A DNA stretch of 54,538 nt from Anaerolineales bacterium (GCA_020060465.1 JAGVAD010000013.1:1-54538); one strand, 5' to 3'. Numbered from the stretch's first letter, positions 26,501-34,889 are shown. Made by a program: numbers and translations. Notes: generated from the letters alone by a model not told the origin.

Positions 26501-28273
26501 TTAATCATCCACTATTTTAATATGCAATTCCTTTAATTGTTGCTCTTCGACCGGCGAAGGCGCGTCCGCCATCACGTCGCGAGCGACCTGGTTTTTGGGG
26601 AAGGCGATCACTTCGCGGATGTTCGGCTCATCGGCCAGGATCATGCAGATGCGATCAATGCCGGGGGCAATGCCGCCATGCGGCGGCGTGCCATATTCGA
26701 AGGCCTCCAGCATGTGACCGAAGCGCTCTCGGGCTACCTCTGGTTGCAACCCGATCAAGCTAAATACCTTCTCCTGAAGCTGGCGGTCGTGGATACGGAT
26801 CGAACCGCCGCCCACTTCGTAGTTGTTCAACACCAGGTCGTATTGCTGACCGCGCGCCCGCCCCGGGTCCACATCCAGTAAGGGGATGTCCTCCGGCATG
26901 GGCGCGGTGAACAGGTGATGGCTGGGGTCCCAGCGTTTCTCTTCCTCGTTCCAGGTGACGAAGGGGAAATCAACCACCCAGCAGAAGGCCAGCACGTTGG
27001 GGTCGGCCAGTTTCAGCCGCTCGGCGAGCAACACGCGCAGGCGAGCCAGCGACTCGAACACCACTGCCGGTCTATCGGCGACAATCAACAGCAAATCGCC
27101 GGCTTCGGCTTCCAGGCGCTGTTCGATGGCGCTCACTCGCTCCGGGGTAAGGAAACGAGCAAAGGATGAACGCGCCTCGCCGCCTTCCTTTGGCAAGGCG
27201 TGGTAAGCCAGCCCCTTCGCTCCGAACTTCTTGACATATTCCGTCAACTCATCAAGCTGCTTGCGGCTGTAATCGGCGCAGCCCTTGGCATTGATGCCGC
27301 GCACATGCCCGCCCTCAGCCAAAACGCTTTCAAAGACCTTGAAACCGCTGCCCATCGCCAGATCGGTCAGATCTTTCAACTCCAGACCATAGCGCAGATC
27401 GGGGTTATCTTTGCCAAAACGCGCCATCGCTTCCTGGTAGGTCAGCCGGGGCCAGGGGCTGGCCAGCAGGCGCTTGTGCGGCGTGACCTCCGCCACCAAA
27501 CGGGTGAACAGGTCTTCTGCCAGGCGCATCACATCTTCGCGCTCCACAAACGACATCTCCAGGTCAAGCTGGGTGAACTCTGGCTGGCGGTCGCCGCGCT
27601 GATCCTCGTCGCGGAAGCAGCGTGCAATTTGAAAATAGCGTTCCACCCCGGCCACCATGAGCAACTGTTTGAGTTGCTGCGGCGATTGCGGCAGAGCGTA
27701 GAACTGCCCTGGGTGGACGCGCGAGGGCACCAGATAGTCACGCGCCCCTTCCGGCGTGGTCTTGAACAGGATGGGCGTCTCCACCTCGATAAAGCCGCGC
27801 TCGCTCAGGTAATCGCGAATGAACTTCACCACTTTATGGCGCAGCTCCAGATTGCGGCGCATACGCTCGCGGCGCAAGTCCAAATAGCGATAACGCAGAC
27901 GCATGTGCTCGTCGGTTTCTTCCTCTTTGTTGATGAGGAACGGCGGCGTGCGCGCCGGGTTGAGCACCTTGACTTTTTGCGCCAGCACTTCGATCTCGCC
28001 AGTGGGCAAATTGGGGTTCTCTGCGCCGGGCAAGCGCGGGCGTACCAGCCCTTCTACTTGAATGACCCATTCCATACGCGTCGCTTCCAGCGTCTGGCGC
28101 GCCTCGGCAGGTGTGGAAGGATCGGCGACGACTTGCACCAGGCCGAAGCGATCGCGTAAATCCAGAAAAGCCACACCGCCGTGATCGCGCCGCCGGTGCA
28201 CCCAGCCAGCCAGTTGGACAATCTGACCGACGTGTTCCCGGCGCAGCTCGCCGCAAGTGTGTGATTTATACAT
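26501..28273 (-). CDS. aspS: Aspartyl-tRNA synthetase (bacterial type)
   Basis: 590 aa, the normal length of bacterial AspRS with the GAD insertion. Seen: an OB domain with [20 protein letters not shown], motif 1 around [27 protein letters not shown], motif 2 [23 protein letters not shown], and motif 3 [27 protein letters not shown]. The OB domain carries His in RRRDH and an [12 protein letters not shown] loop like non-discriminating AspRSs, so it might also form Asp-tRNA-Asn, although asnS is present. Ribosome site acggaggt lies 5 bp before the ATG. A transcription terminator ends only 12 bp upstream of the ATG, which makes sense only as an attenuator, and a leader peptide with Asp/Asn codons precedes it. 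Confidence 0.96.
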   Translation of the reverse strand: MYKSHTCGELRREHVGQIVQLAGWVHRRRDHGGVAFLDLRDRFGLVQVVADPSTPAEARQTLEATRMEWVIQVEGLVRPRLPGAENPNLPTGEIEVLAQKVKVLNPARTPPFLINKEEETDEHMRLRYRYLDLRRERMRRNLELRHKVVKFIRDYLSERGFIEVETPILFKTTPEGARDYLVPSRVHPGQFYALPQSPQQLKQLLMVAGVERYFQIARCFRDEDQRGDRQPEFTQLDLEMSFVEREDVMRLAEDLFTRLVAEVTPHKRLLASPWPRLTYQEAMARFGKDNPDLRYGLELKDLTDLAMGSGFKVFESVLAEGGHVRGINAKGCADYSRKQLDELTEYVKKFGAKGLAYHALPKEGGEARSSFARFLTPERVSAIEQRLEAEAGDLLLIVADRPAVVFESLARLRVLLAERLKLADPNVLAFCWVVDFPFVTWNEEEKRWDPSHHLFTAPMPEDIPLLDVDPGRARGQQYDLVLNNYEVGGGSIRIHDRQLQEKVFSLIGLQPEVARERFGHMLEAFEYGTPPHGGIAPGIDRICMILADEPNIREVIAFPKNQVARDVMADAPSPVEEQQLKELHIKIVDD

Positions 28274-28285
28274 GATGACCTCCGT

Positions 28286-28320
28286 AAAAAAATCGCCCTA
28301 CGCGGCTTGCGTGGGGCGAT
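28286..28320 (-). terminator. Attenuator terminator in the aspS-asnS leader
   Basis: On the minus strand ATCGCCC-c-ACGC aagcc GCGT-a-GGGCGAT is followed by seven T. It lies inside the leader, 12 bp before the aspS ATG, so transcription would stop before aspS unless it is prevented from folding. Its 5' arm (28320-28314) is identical to an upstream arm (28386-28380), and the GGGCGAT at 28374-28368 can pair with either. GGACT (28360-28356) can also pair with AGTCC (28341-28337) to make a nested antiterminator. Confidence 0.9.
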
Positions 28321-28339
28321 AGATCGGCGAGACCTGGGA

Positions 28340-28447
28340 CTAACGAGGGTCCGGCAGTCCGTCGCTTATCGCCCGGCGCGGGCGATTGTTACCGTTATTA
28401 TCGGCGTCATTCGCATCCAACGGACTATACCAGATCGAACAAGCCAT
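28340..28447 (-). CDS. Asp/Asn-rich leader peptide of the aspS-asnS operon
   Basis: A 35-codon ORF, ATG at 28447 to TAG at 28340, too short for ordinary gene calling. Codons 11-21 read D-A-N-D-A-D-N-N-G-N-N, that is eight Asp or Asn codons in eleven, exactly the two amino acids whose synthetases are encoded downstream. The last Asn codon overlaps the first arm of the leader structure (ATCGCCC, 28386-28380). Codons 8-10 (AGTCCGTTG) can pair with CGACGGACT (28364-28356) to form an outer protector helix. A ribosome waiting for charged tRNA-Asp or tRNA-Asn would disrupt these and favour antitermination. A weak gaga ribosome site lies 9 bp upstream. The leader ATG lies about 26 nt from the predicted transcript start. 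Confidence 0.85.
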   Translation of the reverse strand: MACSIWYSPLDANDADNNGNNRPRRAISDGLPDPR

Positions 28448-28479
28448 TGTTCAATGTCTCAAGCAGAAACGAATGCCGC

Positions 28480-28488
28480 ATTATAGCA
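28480..28488 (-). promoter_or_regulatory. Extended -10 promoter of the aspS-asnS operon
   Basis: The minus strand reads TGC-TATAAT, a consensus extended -10 element (TATAAT at 28485-28480) with no good -35 box. Predicted start near 28473, just upstream of the leader peptide and just after the end of the XRE-cupin gene. Confidence 0.75.
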
Positions 28489-28512
28489 CGTCCAGCGAAA
28501 ATCGGGGATGGT

Positions 28513-29205
28513 TTAGATGGCCTCAATTTGGTCATCCAGGTCCATCTCCTCTGCCTGCTCGATCAGCGCGTCCTCCGTCCCCAAGGCGTCGCCCTTCCTG
28601 CCAGAGGAAACGTGGAATTCGCTGGGGCGTTCGCTCTGCTGGAAACCTGCCAGAACAATCACCAGTTGCGCCGGCGTGCGGCCTGGGTTGCGCCAGCGAT
28701 GACGCAACTGCGCCACAAACATCAGGCTATCGCCCGCTTCAAGCGAAAATTTCTGATCTTCGACTTCGTATTCTACCTGCCCGCTCAGGCAAAGGGCGAA
28801 TTCGCTGCCGGTGTGTAACATGCCAAACGGCCCACTGCCAGCGCCTGGCTCCAAAGTAATGATGAAGGGTTCGACACGCCCGGTGAATTCTTCTCCGCCC
28901 AACCCTTCCCACATCCCGTTATGGATGGAGACGCGCTTGCGGTCAGACTTACGGCAGAAGACAATATCCTGGCGCGGCGGCTCCAGGCGGAAGAAGGCAG
29001 TGATGGGTACATCCAGCGCTTCGGCCAGCTTGTACAGCGTGCTGACCGAGGGAGAGGTGCGCCCGCGTTCGATCATGCTCAGCGCGTTGGTGGAAAGCCC
29101 GCTGGCGCGCGCCAACGAACGCATGGATTGACCGCGTTCGGTGCGTAATTGGCGCAACCGAGCGCCGACGTCAACGGTTAAAATATCATCGCTAAATAGC
29201 GCCAT
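28513..29205 (-). CDS. XRE-family regulator with C-terminal cupin domain (copy 1)
   Basis: 230 aa. The N-terminal helix-turn-helix (VGARLRQLRTERGQSMRSLARASGLSTNALSMIERGRTSPSVSTLYKLAEAL) is followed by a small-molecule-binding cupin (FIITLEPGAGSGPFGMLHTGSEFALCLSGQVEYEVEDQKFSLEAGDSLMF). Such regulators usually sense a metabolite in the cupin and control polyamine, amino-acid or redox genes; here the ligand is unknown. The ATG at 29205 with gGAGGc upstream is preferred over an earlier in-frame codon. A 15-bp perfect palindrome sits in the -35 region, which suggests autorepression. The paralogue at 34890 has the same architecture. Confidence 0.9.
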   Translation of the reverse strand: MALFSDDILTVDVGARLRQLRTERGQSMRSLARASGLSTNALSMIERGRTSPSVSTLYKLAEALDVPITAFFRLEPPRQDIVFCRKSDRKRVSIHNGMWEGLGGEEFTGRVEPFIITLEPGAGSGPFGMLHTGSEFALCLSGQVEYEVEDQKFSLEAGDSLMFVAQLRHRWRNPGRTPAQLVIVLAGFQQSERPSEFHVSSGRKGDALGTEDALIEQAEEMDLDDQIEAI

Positions 29206-29247
29206 GCTTTGCCTCCAGTGGTCAAGCCTTGACAAAGAAACGCACAC

Positions 29248-29276
29248 ATTATAACGAAAATGTACAAAATTTGTAC
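29248..29276 (-). promoter_or_regulatory. Promoter of XRE-cupin copy 1 with overlapping 15-bp palindromic operator
   Basis: -10 TATAAT on the minus strand at 29253-29248. A perfect inverted repeat GTACAAA-A-TTTGTAC occupies 29262-29276, where the -35 box should be. This placement fits autorepression by the HTH protein. Confidence 0.6.
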
Positions 29277-29503
29277 CATCTCCTTATTCGGTGTTGATGA
29301 ACGATAGGAATGATCACTAAGCCGCTGAACGCAAAGAGAAGAGTTAAGAAAATCTCCGTGTACTCCGTGCCTGCTGTGAAAATAGTCTCTCTGTGAGCTC
29401 GGTGGCGACATTTTTATCTTTTGGGGTGAATTGTTATTCCTGACAACCCCATGCTGAGATTCAATCACCAACGCATAAGAGGGAGACTATAAAAATTGTG
29501 GGC
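29277..29503. other. Non-coding spacer with a degenerate intergenic repeat
   Basis: No credible gene. It contains gctgaacgcaaagagaag and ctccgtgtactccgtgcc ... ctctctgtgagctcggtgg, which resemble the common 'cgcaaagacgcagag' type of intergenic repeat also seen inside the terminator at 31647-31713. Otherwise unremarkable. Confidence 0.35.
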
Positions 29504-29512
29504 TGGTATAAT
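29504..29512 (+). promoter_or_regulatory. Extended -10 promoter for the coiled-coil gene pair
   Basis: TGG-TATAAT at 29504-29512. Start near 29519 leaves a leader of about 130 nt to the ATG at 29653. The -35 region is poor. Confidence 0.5.
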
Positions 29513-29652
29513 CCATTTAGGATGAGGGGAGCAGGGCTGCGCGCCGTACAATAACACATTGCAACCAAAAGTCGCTGTCAATCCAACCCCCTCCGAAAAT
29601 CTGTTCCAAATGGGTTTCCTATCGCCGTTCTGGCAGAAAGGGAGTTGTAAGC

Positions 29653-30666
29653 ATGAGCCAAGAAAACCCCTCTTTGATTGATCCGAACACCGCGGATGCT
29701 CAAACTCTAATGAAGATCCCCGGCATTGGCCCCGCTCTGGCGCAACAGATTATTATCAAACGCCCCTTCGCCGATCTGGAAGATTTGCAGCGAGTGAGCG
29801 GCGTTGGTCCGCTTCTGCTGGAGCGCATCCAATCGTATGTGACTTTGCCGCGGCGCGCTTTGGACGAAGCAGGTGCTGCCTCTACGCCCGAAGAAAGCGC
29901 CCCAGAAGCTGGCCTGGCTGCGGAGGCGGAAACGGTTGCCGAGATGCCAGCGGCAAGCGCGCCGTTGACCGCATTTCTGGACGAGGATAGCGATTTGATT
30001 GTCCAGGCGAAAGCGGCGGCGCCGCTGGCTGAGGCCGAAGCGCCCGCAGAGGAAGAGCCCATCGGGGAGACGGAAGTCGCAGCGCCCTTGCCCGAAGCGG
30101 CGACGGCTGGTGAAACGAGTGCGGCAATCCCAGCGGGAACACCCCCTTCCGCAACGACGGCGGCTACGCCAGTCGTCACAACTGAACCAGCGTTCATCAC
30201 CCGCTCTCAGGCGGTCTGGGCGGTTGCGTTGGGTGTCGTTTTAGCGCTCTTCCTCTCCCTGGTGATTACCCTGGGCACCCTGGCCAGCATCAATGATGGG
30301 CGATTGCGCTACGCCTCGCCCGCTCAACTCAATGCTTTGGCGCTGCGGGTTGAAGGAGTTGAGCAGCGCATCAGCGATTTGCAGCAGGCGCAGGATGGCT
30401 TACGCGCTCGTGTGGATAACCTGGAGGCGCTTTCCGGGCGGGTGAGCGCCCTGGAGCGGGAGAGCCGCTCGCTACGCGCCGAAATGGACGCCGCCAGCGC
30501 GGAGTTAAAGAAATTATCTGGCCAGATGGATGCGGTTTCAAAGCAGGTCGGCGAATTGGGTAAACAAATGGACGAATTGCGAGCGCAAACAGATCGCTTT
30601 GCCAAGTTTTTCAAAGATCTGCGCGATCTGCTCGATAATCTCTTTCCACAGGAGGGCACCCCATGA
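29653..30666 (+). CDS. HhH-domain membrane protein with C-terminal coiled coil
   Basis: 337 aa. The N-terminal 65 residues are a ComEA-like helix-hairpin-helix pair (IDPNTADAQTLMKIPGIGPALAQQIIIKRPFADLEDLQRVSGVGPLLLERI). About 110 residues of Ala/Glu/Pro-rich, probably disordered linker follow, then one membrane helix (VWAVALGVVLALFLSLVITLGTLA) and a long heptad coiled coil (LRVEGVEQRISDLQQ ... LSGQMDAVSKQVGELGKQMDEL). This suggests an inner HhH domain and an outer coiled coil, or the reverse. HhH motifs bind DNA non-specifically or act as structural modules. The function is unknown. The stop overlaps the next ATG by 4 bp, so the two proteins are probably made in equal amounts and interact through their coiled coils. 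Confidence 0.85.
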   Translation: MSQENPSLIDPNTADAQTLMKIPGIGPALAQQIIIKRPFADLEDLQRVSGVGPLLLERIQSYVTLPRRALDEAGAASTPEESAPEAGLAAEAETVAEMPAASAPLTAFLDEDSDLIVQAKAAAPLAEAEAPAEEEPIGETEVAAPLPEAATAGETSAAIPAGTPPSATTAATPVVTTEPAFITRSQAVWAVALGVVLALFLSLVITLGTLASINDGRLRYASPAQLNALALRVEGVEQRISDLQQAQDGLRARVDNLEALSGRVSALERESRSLRAEMDAASAELKKLSGQMDAVSKQVGELGKQMDELRAQTDRFAKFFKDLRDLLDNLFPQEGTP

Positions 30667-31613
30667 GCGTCGAGAGCTCCCCATCATTTTGGCGCCGATT
30701 TTGGCGGGTTGTGTTGCGCTTGCTGCTGGCTGTGATTTTGGGCGCGGCATTAGGCGTGGCCCTTTATTGGACGATCCCCATGCTGTATCGGCAATTTATC
30801 TTGCCGGTGCAAGAGCATAGCCTGCGTTTGGATGCCCTGGAAGCGCGGCAAAATCAAGCCGATCAGCAAACCTTACAGCGTTTATCTGCGCTCCAGTCTC
30901 GCCTGGATGCGTTGGAAATGCAAAACGACCAGAACAAGCAAAACCTGGCGGATTGGGCTGCCCGCCTGGAAACGCTCGAAACTGCGCAGAGCGCCCAGCA
31001 AGCGCAGGCCACCCGCGTTCAAGAATTACAAACCGGCCTGGCGGGAATGCAACAAAGTCTAAAGGAAATACAGGATGCGTTTGACCGCTTACAAGTGGCG
31101 CAGGCGGCGATCCAGGCCAGCGCGCAGGACGCCAGCGAACAACTCAAAACTGATCTGGAGGAGCTACAATCCGAGCAAGCCGCCATTCAGGCTGATCTGG
31201 AGGAACTGCGCCTACAAATCGAAACCTCTTTGCAGGCGGCAAGCGCAGCGGATGCCAGCCGGCAAAGCCTGGAGCAGGATCTCCAGATGTTGATTGGGTT
31301 GGAGTTATTGAATCGGGCGCGCGATGCGTTGGCGCAGGGTAATCTGGGGCTGGCTGAGGCGGACATCCAGGCGGCGCGTGACCGCATGGCTGCTTTGCAA
31401 ACGACCGCCACGCCTGGGCAAGAAGATGCCTTAAGCGCAATGATCGCCTATTTAGACGAGGCGCTGGAATTGCTGCCTCGCTTTCCAACCGCCGCCGCCA
31501 ATCGCCTGGAAGGCGCGTGGCAATTAATCATTGAAGGGTTGCCAGTAGAGTTTGCCATTACAGCGACCTCCACACCGGCTTCGGTCACGCTCACACCCAC
31601 GCCCACGCCATGA
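30663..31613 (+). CDS. Membrane-anchored coiled-coil protein, partner of the HhH protein
   Basis: 316 aa. A basic N-terminus (WRRFWRVVLR) precedes a membrane helix (LLLAVILGAALGVALYWTIPML). About 180 residues of continuous Gln/Glu/Ala/Leu-rich coiled coil follow (LDALEARQNQADQQTLQRL ... LEELQSEQAAIQADLEELRLQ). A helical domain (LGLAEADIQAARDRMAALQ) and a Thr/Pro tail close the protein. The topology is N-in with the coiled coil outside. No enzymatic motif is seen. It overlaps the preceding gene by ATGA and resembles it in layout, so a heteromeric envelope structure is likely. A terminator follows. Confidence 0.83.
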   Translation: MSVESSPSFWRRFWRVVLRLLLAVILGAALGVALYWTIPMLYRQFILPVQEHSLRLDALEARQNQADQQTLQRLSALQSRLDALEMQNDQNKQNLADWAARLETLETAQSAQQAQATRVQELQTGLAGMQQSLKEIQDAFDRLQVAQAAIQASAQDASEQLKTDLEELQSEQAAIQADLEELRLQIETSLQAASAADASRQSLEQDLQMLIGLELLNRARDALAQGNLGLAEADIQAARDRMAALQTTATPGQEDALSAMIAYLDEALELLPRFPTAAANRLEGAWQLIIEGLPVEFAITATSTPASVTLTPTPTP

Positions 31614-31646
31614 GCCGCGCCTGGCGCACTAAAGATTAATCAGGAC

Positions 31647-31713
31647 CGCAAAGACGCAGAGTCGTCGAGTTGCAAAGCATAAGGTAGCAATGACTTGGCG
31701 TCTTTGCGTTTTT
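31647..31713 (+). terminator. Terminator-like inverted repeat after the coiled-coil pair
   Basis: Perfect 11-bp arms cgcaaagacgc (31647-31657) and gcgtctttgcg (31698-31708) around a 40-nt loop, followed by TTTTTATT. The arm sequence is of the widespread cgcaaagacgcagag intergenic type. Confidence 0.6.
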
Positions 31714-31880
31714 ATTAAAGCTGCTGCGCATGATAGGGCATGCAAATGGCGTCTGGCGCACGCTTCGACAGGCTCAGCGCGCCGCTTGGGTCAATAAAGG
31801 TAGTCCCTTTTGCCCCTTATCCTGGTTTAAACTCATAGAGATTTACCCAAAACCGGCATGATGCCTGACCAGGAGAATTC

Positions 31881-32444
31881 ATGAGCGTTTCATCACATCA
31901 ATCTAAAGCCCAGCCGGATGAAGACGCCGGGTTAGTCTTCGCAGCCCAAAAAGACCCGGCTTCGTTCGAGCATCTTTACAATCGCTGGGTAATCCCGATT
32001 TATCAATATTTTTACCATCGCACAAGAGAAGTCAGCGCCGCGGAAGACCTGACCTCGCAGCTCTTTCTCGCCGTTTACCAGGCGTTGCCGCGTTATCAGC
32101 ATCGCGGCCGTTTCGCCGCCTGGCTGTTTACCATTGCTCGCAATCTTTATCGGACGTTTTATCGCAAAGACCAGCGTGAGGCGCCCTTAGAAGTCGGGCT
32201 GCACCTGCGCCGCCCGGTGGATTTCGCCGGACAAGATCATGAAGCGGATGAAATCGAACGCCTCATCCGGCTGGTTCGTTCTTTGCCAGAAGAAGAGCAG
32301 GAATTGATCCGCCTGCGTTATGTGGCGGACCTCAGTTTCGCCGATATAGCTTTAATCCTGAACAAGCGCGAAGACGCTGTCAAGAAGACTCTTTACCGCT
32401 TACAGGCTCGCCTGCAACGGTTGATGGAGGAGATGCATGATTGA
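31881..32444 (+). CDS. ECF-type RNA polymerase sigma factor
   Basis: 187 aa. Region 2 (FEHLYNRWVIPIYQYFYHRTREVSAAEDLTSQLFLAV...GRFAAWLFTIARNLYRTFYRK) binds the -10 element and core polymerase. Region 4 (LPEEEQELIRLRYVADLSFADIALILNKREDAVKKTLYRLQARLQRL) holds the helix-turn-helix for the -35 element. The ribosome site aggag lies before the ATG. The following gene overlaps by 8 bp and encodes a membrane protein with the anti-sigma layout. The sigma is therefore probably held inactive at the membrane until a signal is received. Confidence 0.93.
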   Translation: MSVSSHQSKAQPDEDAGLVFAAQKDPASFEHLYNRWVIPIYQYFYHRTREVSAAEDLTSQLFLAVYQALPRYQHRGRFAAWLFTIARNLYRTFYRKDQREAPLEVGLHLRRPVDFAGQDHEADEIERLIRLVRSLPEEEQELIRLRYVADLSFADIALILNKREDAVKKTLYRLQARLQRLMEEMHD

Positions 32445-34704
32445 CCCAATCCGTTCGACCCCCTTTGAAGAGAAACTCCGCGCTGCCATGCGCGCCCCTC
32501 AGCCTCGGCCAGAATTTCTAGAATCATTGCACGCACGGCTGATGCAACTGCCGCCCTTGCCCGCTCCAGCTCGGCGCCCCGGCGTCGCCTCCCGGCGGAT
32601 GAGGTGGGCGGTGTTTGCCCTGGTTCTTCTTGCCCTGGCAGGTGCTCTGATGATCATCGGCCCGCAGCGCGTGTCGGCGGCTTTCCGCCGTTTGTTCGGC
32701 TTCGTCCCTGGCGTAGGCATTGTGGAACAGAGCGCGCCCATCCGCGTTCTGGCCGAGCCGGTCAGCCTGACGCGCGACGGCGTGACCGTCTCGGTGAACA
32801 GCGCTGTCTTAACTGGAGACCAGACCCGCCTAGATTTTGGCGTGAGTGGTGTTCCGTTGTCTGCTTATCCGCGCGACGAGGTGGTCTCTGGTTGCCTCGA
32901 TCATGAATATCTGCGCCTGCCAGACGGAACCCAATTAGAGGCTAATGCGCCGATTCCTCCCCATGTAAACGAAGCGACTTTCGTCTTACCTTGTATTTTC
33001 AACACCCTGCCAGGGACAACGCCCACAAACTGGGAACTATCCTTGCGCTTTGTTCCCGCCCCGCCCGACCTGACCATCATGCCGGTCATCGAGCTCACCC
33101 CTTCTATCCAGGTAAGCCCATTGTCGAGTCAGGCCGTTCCGTTGGTGCAAGAGACCACTCAAGCGTCCACCGAGCAAACACCGGCTGTGGTCATCGAGAA
33201 GATGATCGAGACCGAGGATGGCTATATCCTCATCGGCGCTTTTCGTCCGCAAACGCCGCAGGGGAGTTGGGCGCAAGTCACCGGCGTTCCCCAAATCCGG
33301 GATGCAAACGGAAAACCAGTTCCATACACACATCCACAGGAGATCGAACTGCCCTTCGACCAGGATTTGGAAAAGAACGGCGGATTTCCGTTTGCTTTCC
33401 AGTTCAAAGCTGCCGATTTGACCTATCCCTTGACGATTGAATTTTCAGGGGTGCTCATCTCCGAAGCTGATCCGCAGGCGACTGCCGATTTGACCCTCGA
33501 CGTCGGGCTTAATCCTCAAGCTGGCCAGGTTTGGACGCTCGATCGGGAAATCCAACTGGCTGGTTATACCCTGAAGTTGGTTTCTGTAACTGCTCTCTCC
33601 GATGGCTACTCGTTCGAGTTGGCGACAGGTCCTGAAATAAGTGGCGTGAGCGTTCAAATTGAAGGGCACACAGCCGTCGGCGGCGGTGGGGGAGGCGGCA
33701 TAGGAACGGGAACTTTGCACACCAGCCTCAGTTATGCTCAACTGCCCATCGGCGAACTGAAGATCATCCTCTCCAATCTTACCGTGGCGAGCGACACTCA
33801 AATATGGCGAGGAACATGGCAACCCGCGAGCCCTCGAACCGACTGGCCCTCGCCTACTCCTGCCCCTTATCCGCTCTGTCTGAATGCGGATTCCATTGCG
33901 AATTTGCAGCCGCTTCCCGCGGGTCTTTATGGGCGGGCGTTGGTGACTGAACTAAACCCAGACCCGGCAATCGCTTTGGTGAATTTTGACGGCAGTCAAA
34001 GACAGACGCTTGCCCCCAACAATTGGCGGGGCGCCCTGTCACCAGAGGGGCAATTTTTGGCTTACGAAGGCGTTGAAGGGATCGTCATCCTGAATCTGGT
34101 GGGCGGCAACTTGAATCCTTTGCCCAACACCTCCGGGCGCGATTTGCATTGGTCGCCGGATGGGAAACAAATCGCCTATGTGACCGCTGGCGATATGTAT
34201 GGCATATTCGTTGCTTCGTTGGGCGACGATCAGCGCCGTCAGCTTTCCAATCTGGGTTACGAAGCCATCGCGGGGTGGTCGTCGGACGGGAAGCTGCTCT
34301 ATTACGCTATTCCCGATTCGAGCGGAAAGGGTTGGATGCTTCGAGCGGTGGATGTTGCGACCGGCGAAGGGCGCGATCTGTTTGTGTTGGAAAACTCCTC
34401 ACGCAAAGCGCCTATGCCTGCCATATCGCCCGACGGCAATTGGGTCGCTTACCGCGGCGCGGATAACGGCAGCCTGTACTTGATCCGTATAAACGGTGCC
34501 GACGGACATGTAGTGATTGAACAGCCCTCGCCAGGGTACGCCATTAGCGGTATCGTTTGGGGGCCAGATGGAGGTTTATTGGGCGTCAGTATGGTCGCGC
34601 CGGAGATTCCGCAAGGCGAAATCATCCTCATGCAAATAGAATCTTGCGAGGCTTACGTGTTGCCCGGCGTGGTTGGCGAGTTGAATGGTCTGCTGATCCC
34701 GTAG
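32437..34704 (+). CDS. Probable membrane anti-sigma factor with extracytoplasmic beta-propeller (PD40/TolB-like)
   Basis: 755 aa. A short cytosolic N-terminus (about 1-50, basic, with FEEKLRAAMRAPQPRPEFLESLHARL) is typical of small sigma-binding segments. A membrane helix follows (MRWAVFALVLLALAGALMIIG), then a long outer part: a beta-rich domain of the DUF4179-like kind (VSLTRDGVTVSVNSAVLTGDQTRLDFGVSG) and C-terminal propeller repeats of the WD40-like PD40 type (DLHWSPDGKQIAYVT, GWSSDGKLLYYAI, AISPDGNWVAYRG). The sigma-binding role is inferred from gene order and overlap. The propeller may sense an envelope or extracellular ligand. A strong terminator follows. Confidence 0.82.
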   Translation: MIDPIRSTPFEEKLRAAMRAPQPRPEFLESLHARLMQLPPLPAPARRPGVASRRMRWAVFALVLLALAGALMIIGPQRVSAAFRRLFGFVPGVGIVEQSAPIRVLAEPVSLTRDGVTVSVNSAVLTGDQTRLDFGVSGVPLSAYPRDEVVSGCLDHEYLRLPDGTQLEANAPIPPHVNEATFVLPCIFNTLPGTTPTNWELSLRFVPAPPDLTIMPVIELTPSIQVSPLSSQAVPLVQETTQASTEQTPAVVIEKMIETEDGYILIGAFRPQTPQGSWAQVTGVPQIRDANGKPVPYTHPQEIELPFDQDLEKNGGFPFAFQFKAADLTYPLTIEFSGVLISEADPQATADLTLDVGLNPQAGQVWTLDREIQLAGYTLKLVSVTALSDGYSFELATGPEISGVSVQIEGHTAVGGGGGGGIGTGTLHTSLSYAQLPIGELKIILSNLTVASDTQIWRGTWQPASPRTDWPSPTPAPYPLCLNADSIANLQPLPAGLYGRALVTELNPDPAIALVNFDGSQRQTLAPNNWRGALSPEGQFLAYEGVEGIVILNLVGGNLNPLPNTSGRDLHWSPDGKQIAYVTAGDMYGIFVASLGDDQRRQLSNLGYEAIAGWSSDGKLLYYAIPDSSGKGWMLRAVDVATGEGRDLFVLENSSRKAPMPAISPDGNWVAYRGADNGSLYLIRINGADGHVVIEQPSPGYAISGIVWGPDGGLLGVSMVAPEIPQGEIILMQIESCEAYVLPGVVGELNGLLIP

Positions 34705-34751
34705 AGAGTGCGGCTGGACGAAGAGGAGATAAATCAATTTCAATGAATATC

Positions 34752-34784
34752 AAAAGGGCTGGAGCCACCGCTCCAGTCCTTTTT
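34752..34784 (+). terminator. Rho-independent terminator after the anti-sigma gene
   Basis: aaaagggctggag ccaccg ctccagtcctttt, a long stem with a T-rich tail (tttttgtttgtttt). Ends the ECF operon. Confidence 0.9.
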
Positions 34785-34828
34785 GTTTGTTTTACTTAAT
34801 TGATGTACTAATATATTAGTTGTCATTG

Positions 34829-34857
34829 TTGACTTTACAAATTTAATATACTATAAT
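34829..34857 (+). promoter_or_regulatory. Sigma70 promoter of XRE-cupin copy 2
   Basis: TTGACT at 34829-34834 and TATAAT at 34852-34857 with a 17-bp spacer. A small inverted repeat (GTCA-ttgt-TGAC) overlaps the -35 box and could be an operator. Confidence 0.7.
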
Positions 34858-34889
34858 AATAGTTGAACCCAACCATATTGGAGACTCTT

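Noticed and set aside
28367..28417. Alternative leader peptide in another frame (ATGCGAATGACG..., 16 codons rich in Thr/Ile)
   Set aside because: It contains no Asp or Asn codons and ends inside arm 2; the frame with eight Asp/Asn codons fits the downstream genes far better.
28321..28447. T-box riboswitch upstream of aspS
   Set aside because: No specifier-loop arrangement and no conserved T-box bulge sequence; the terminator/antiterminator arms are explained by leader-peptide attenuation.
31760..31780. cttcgacaggctcagcg as an operator or att site
   Set aside because: It is a common dispersed sequence in many bacterial genomes and shows no dyad or duplicate here.
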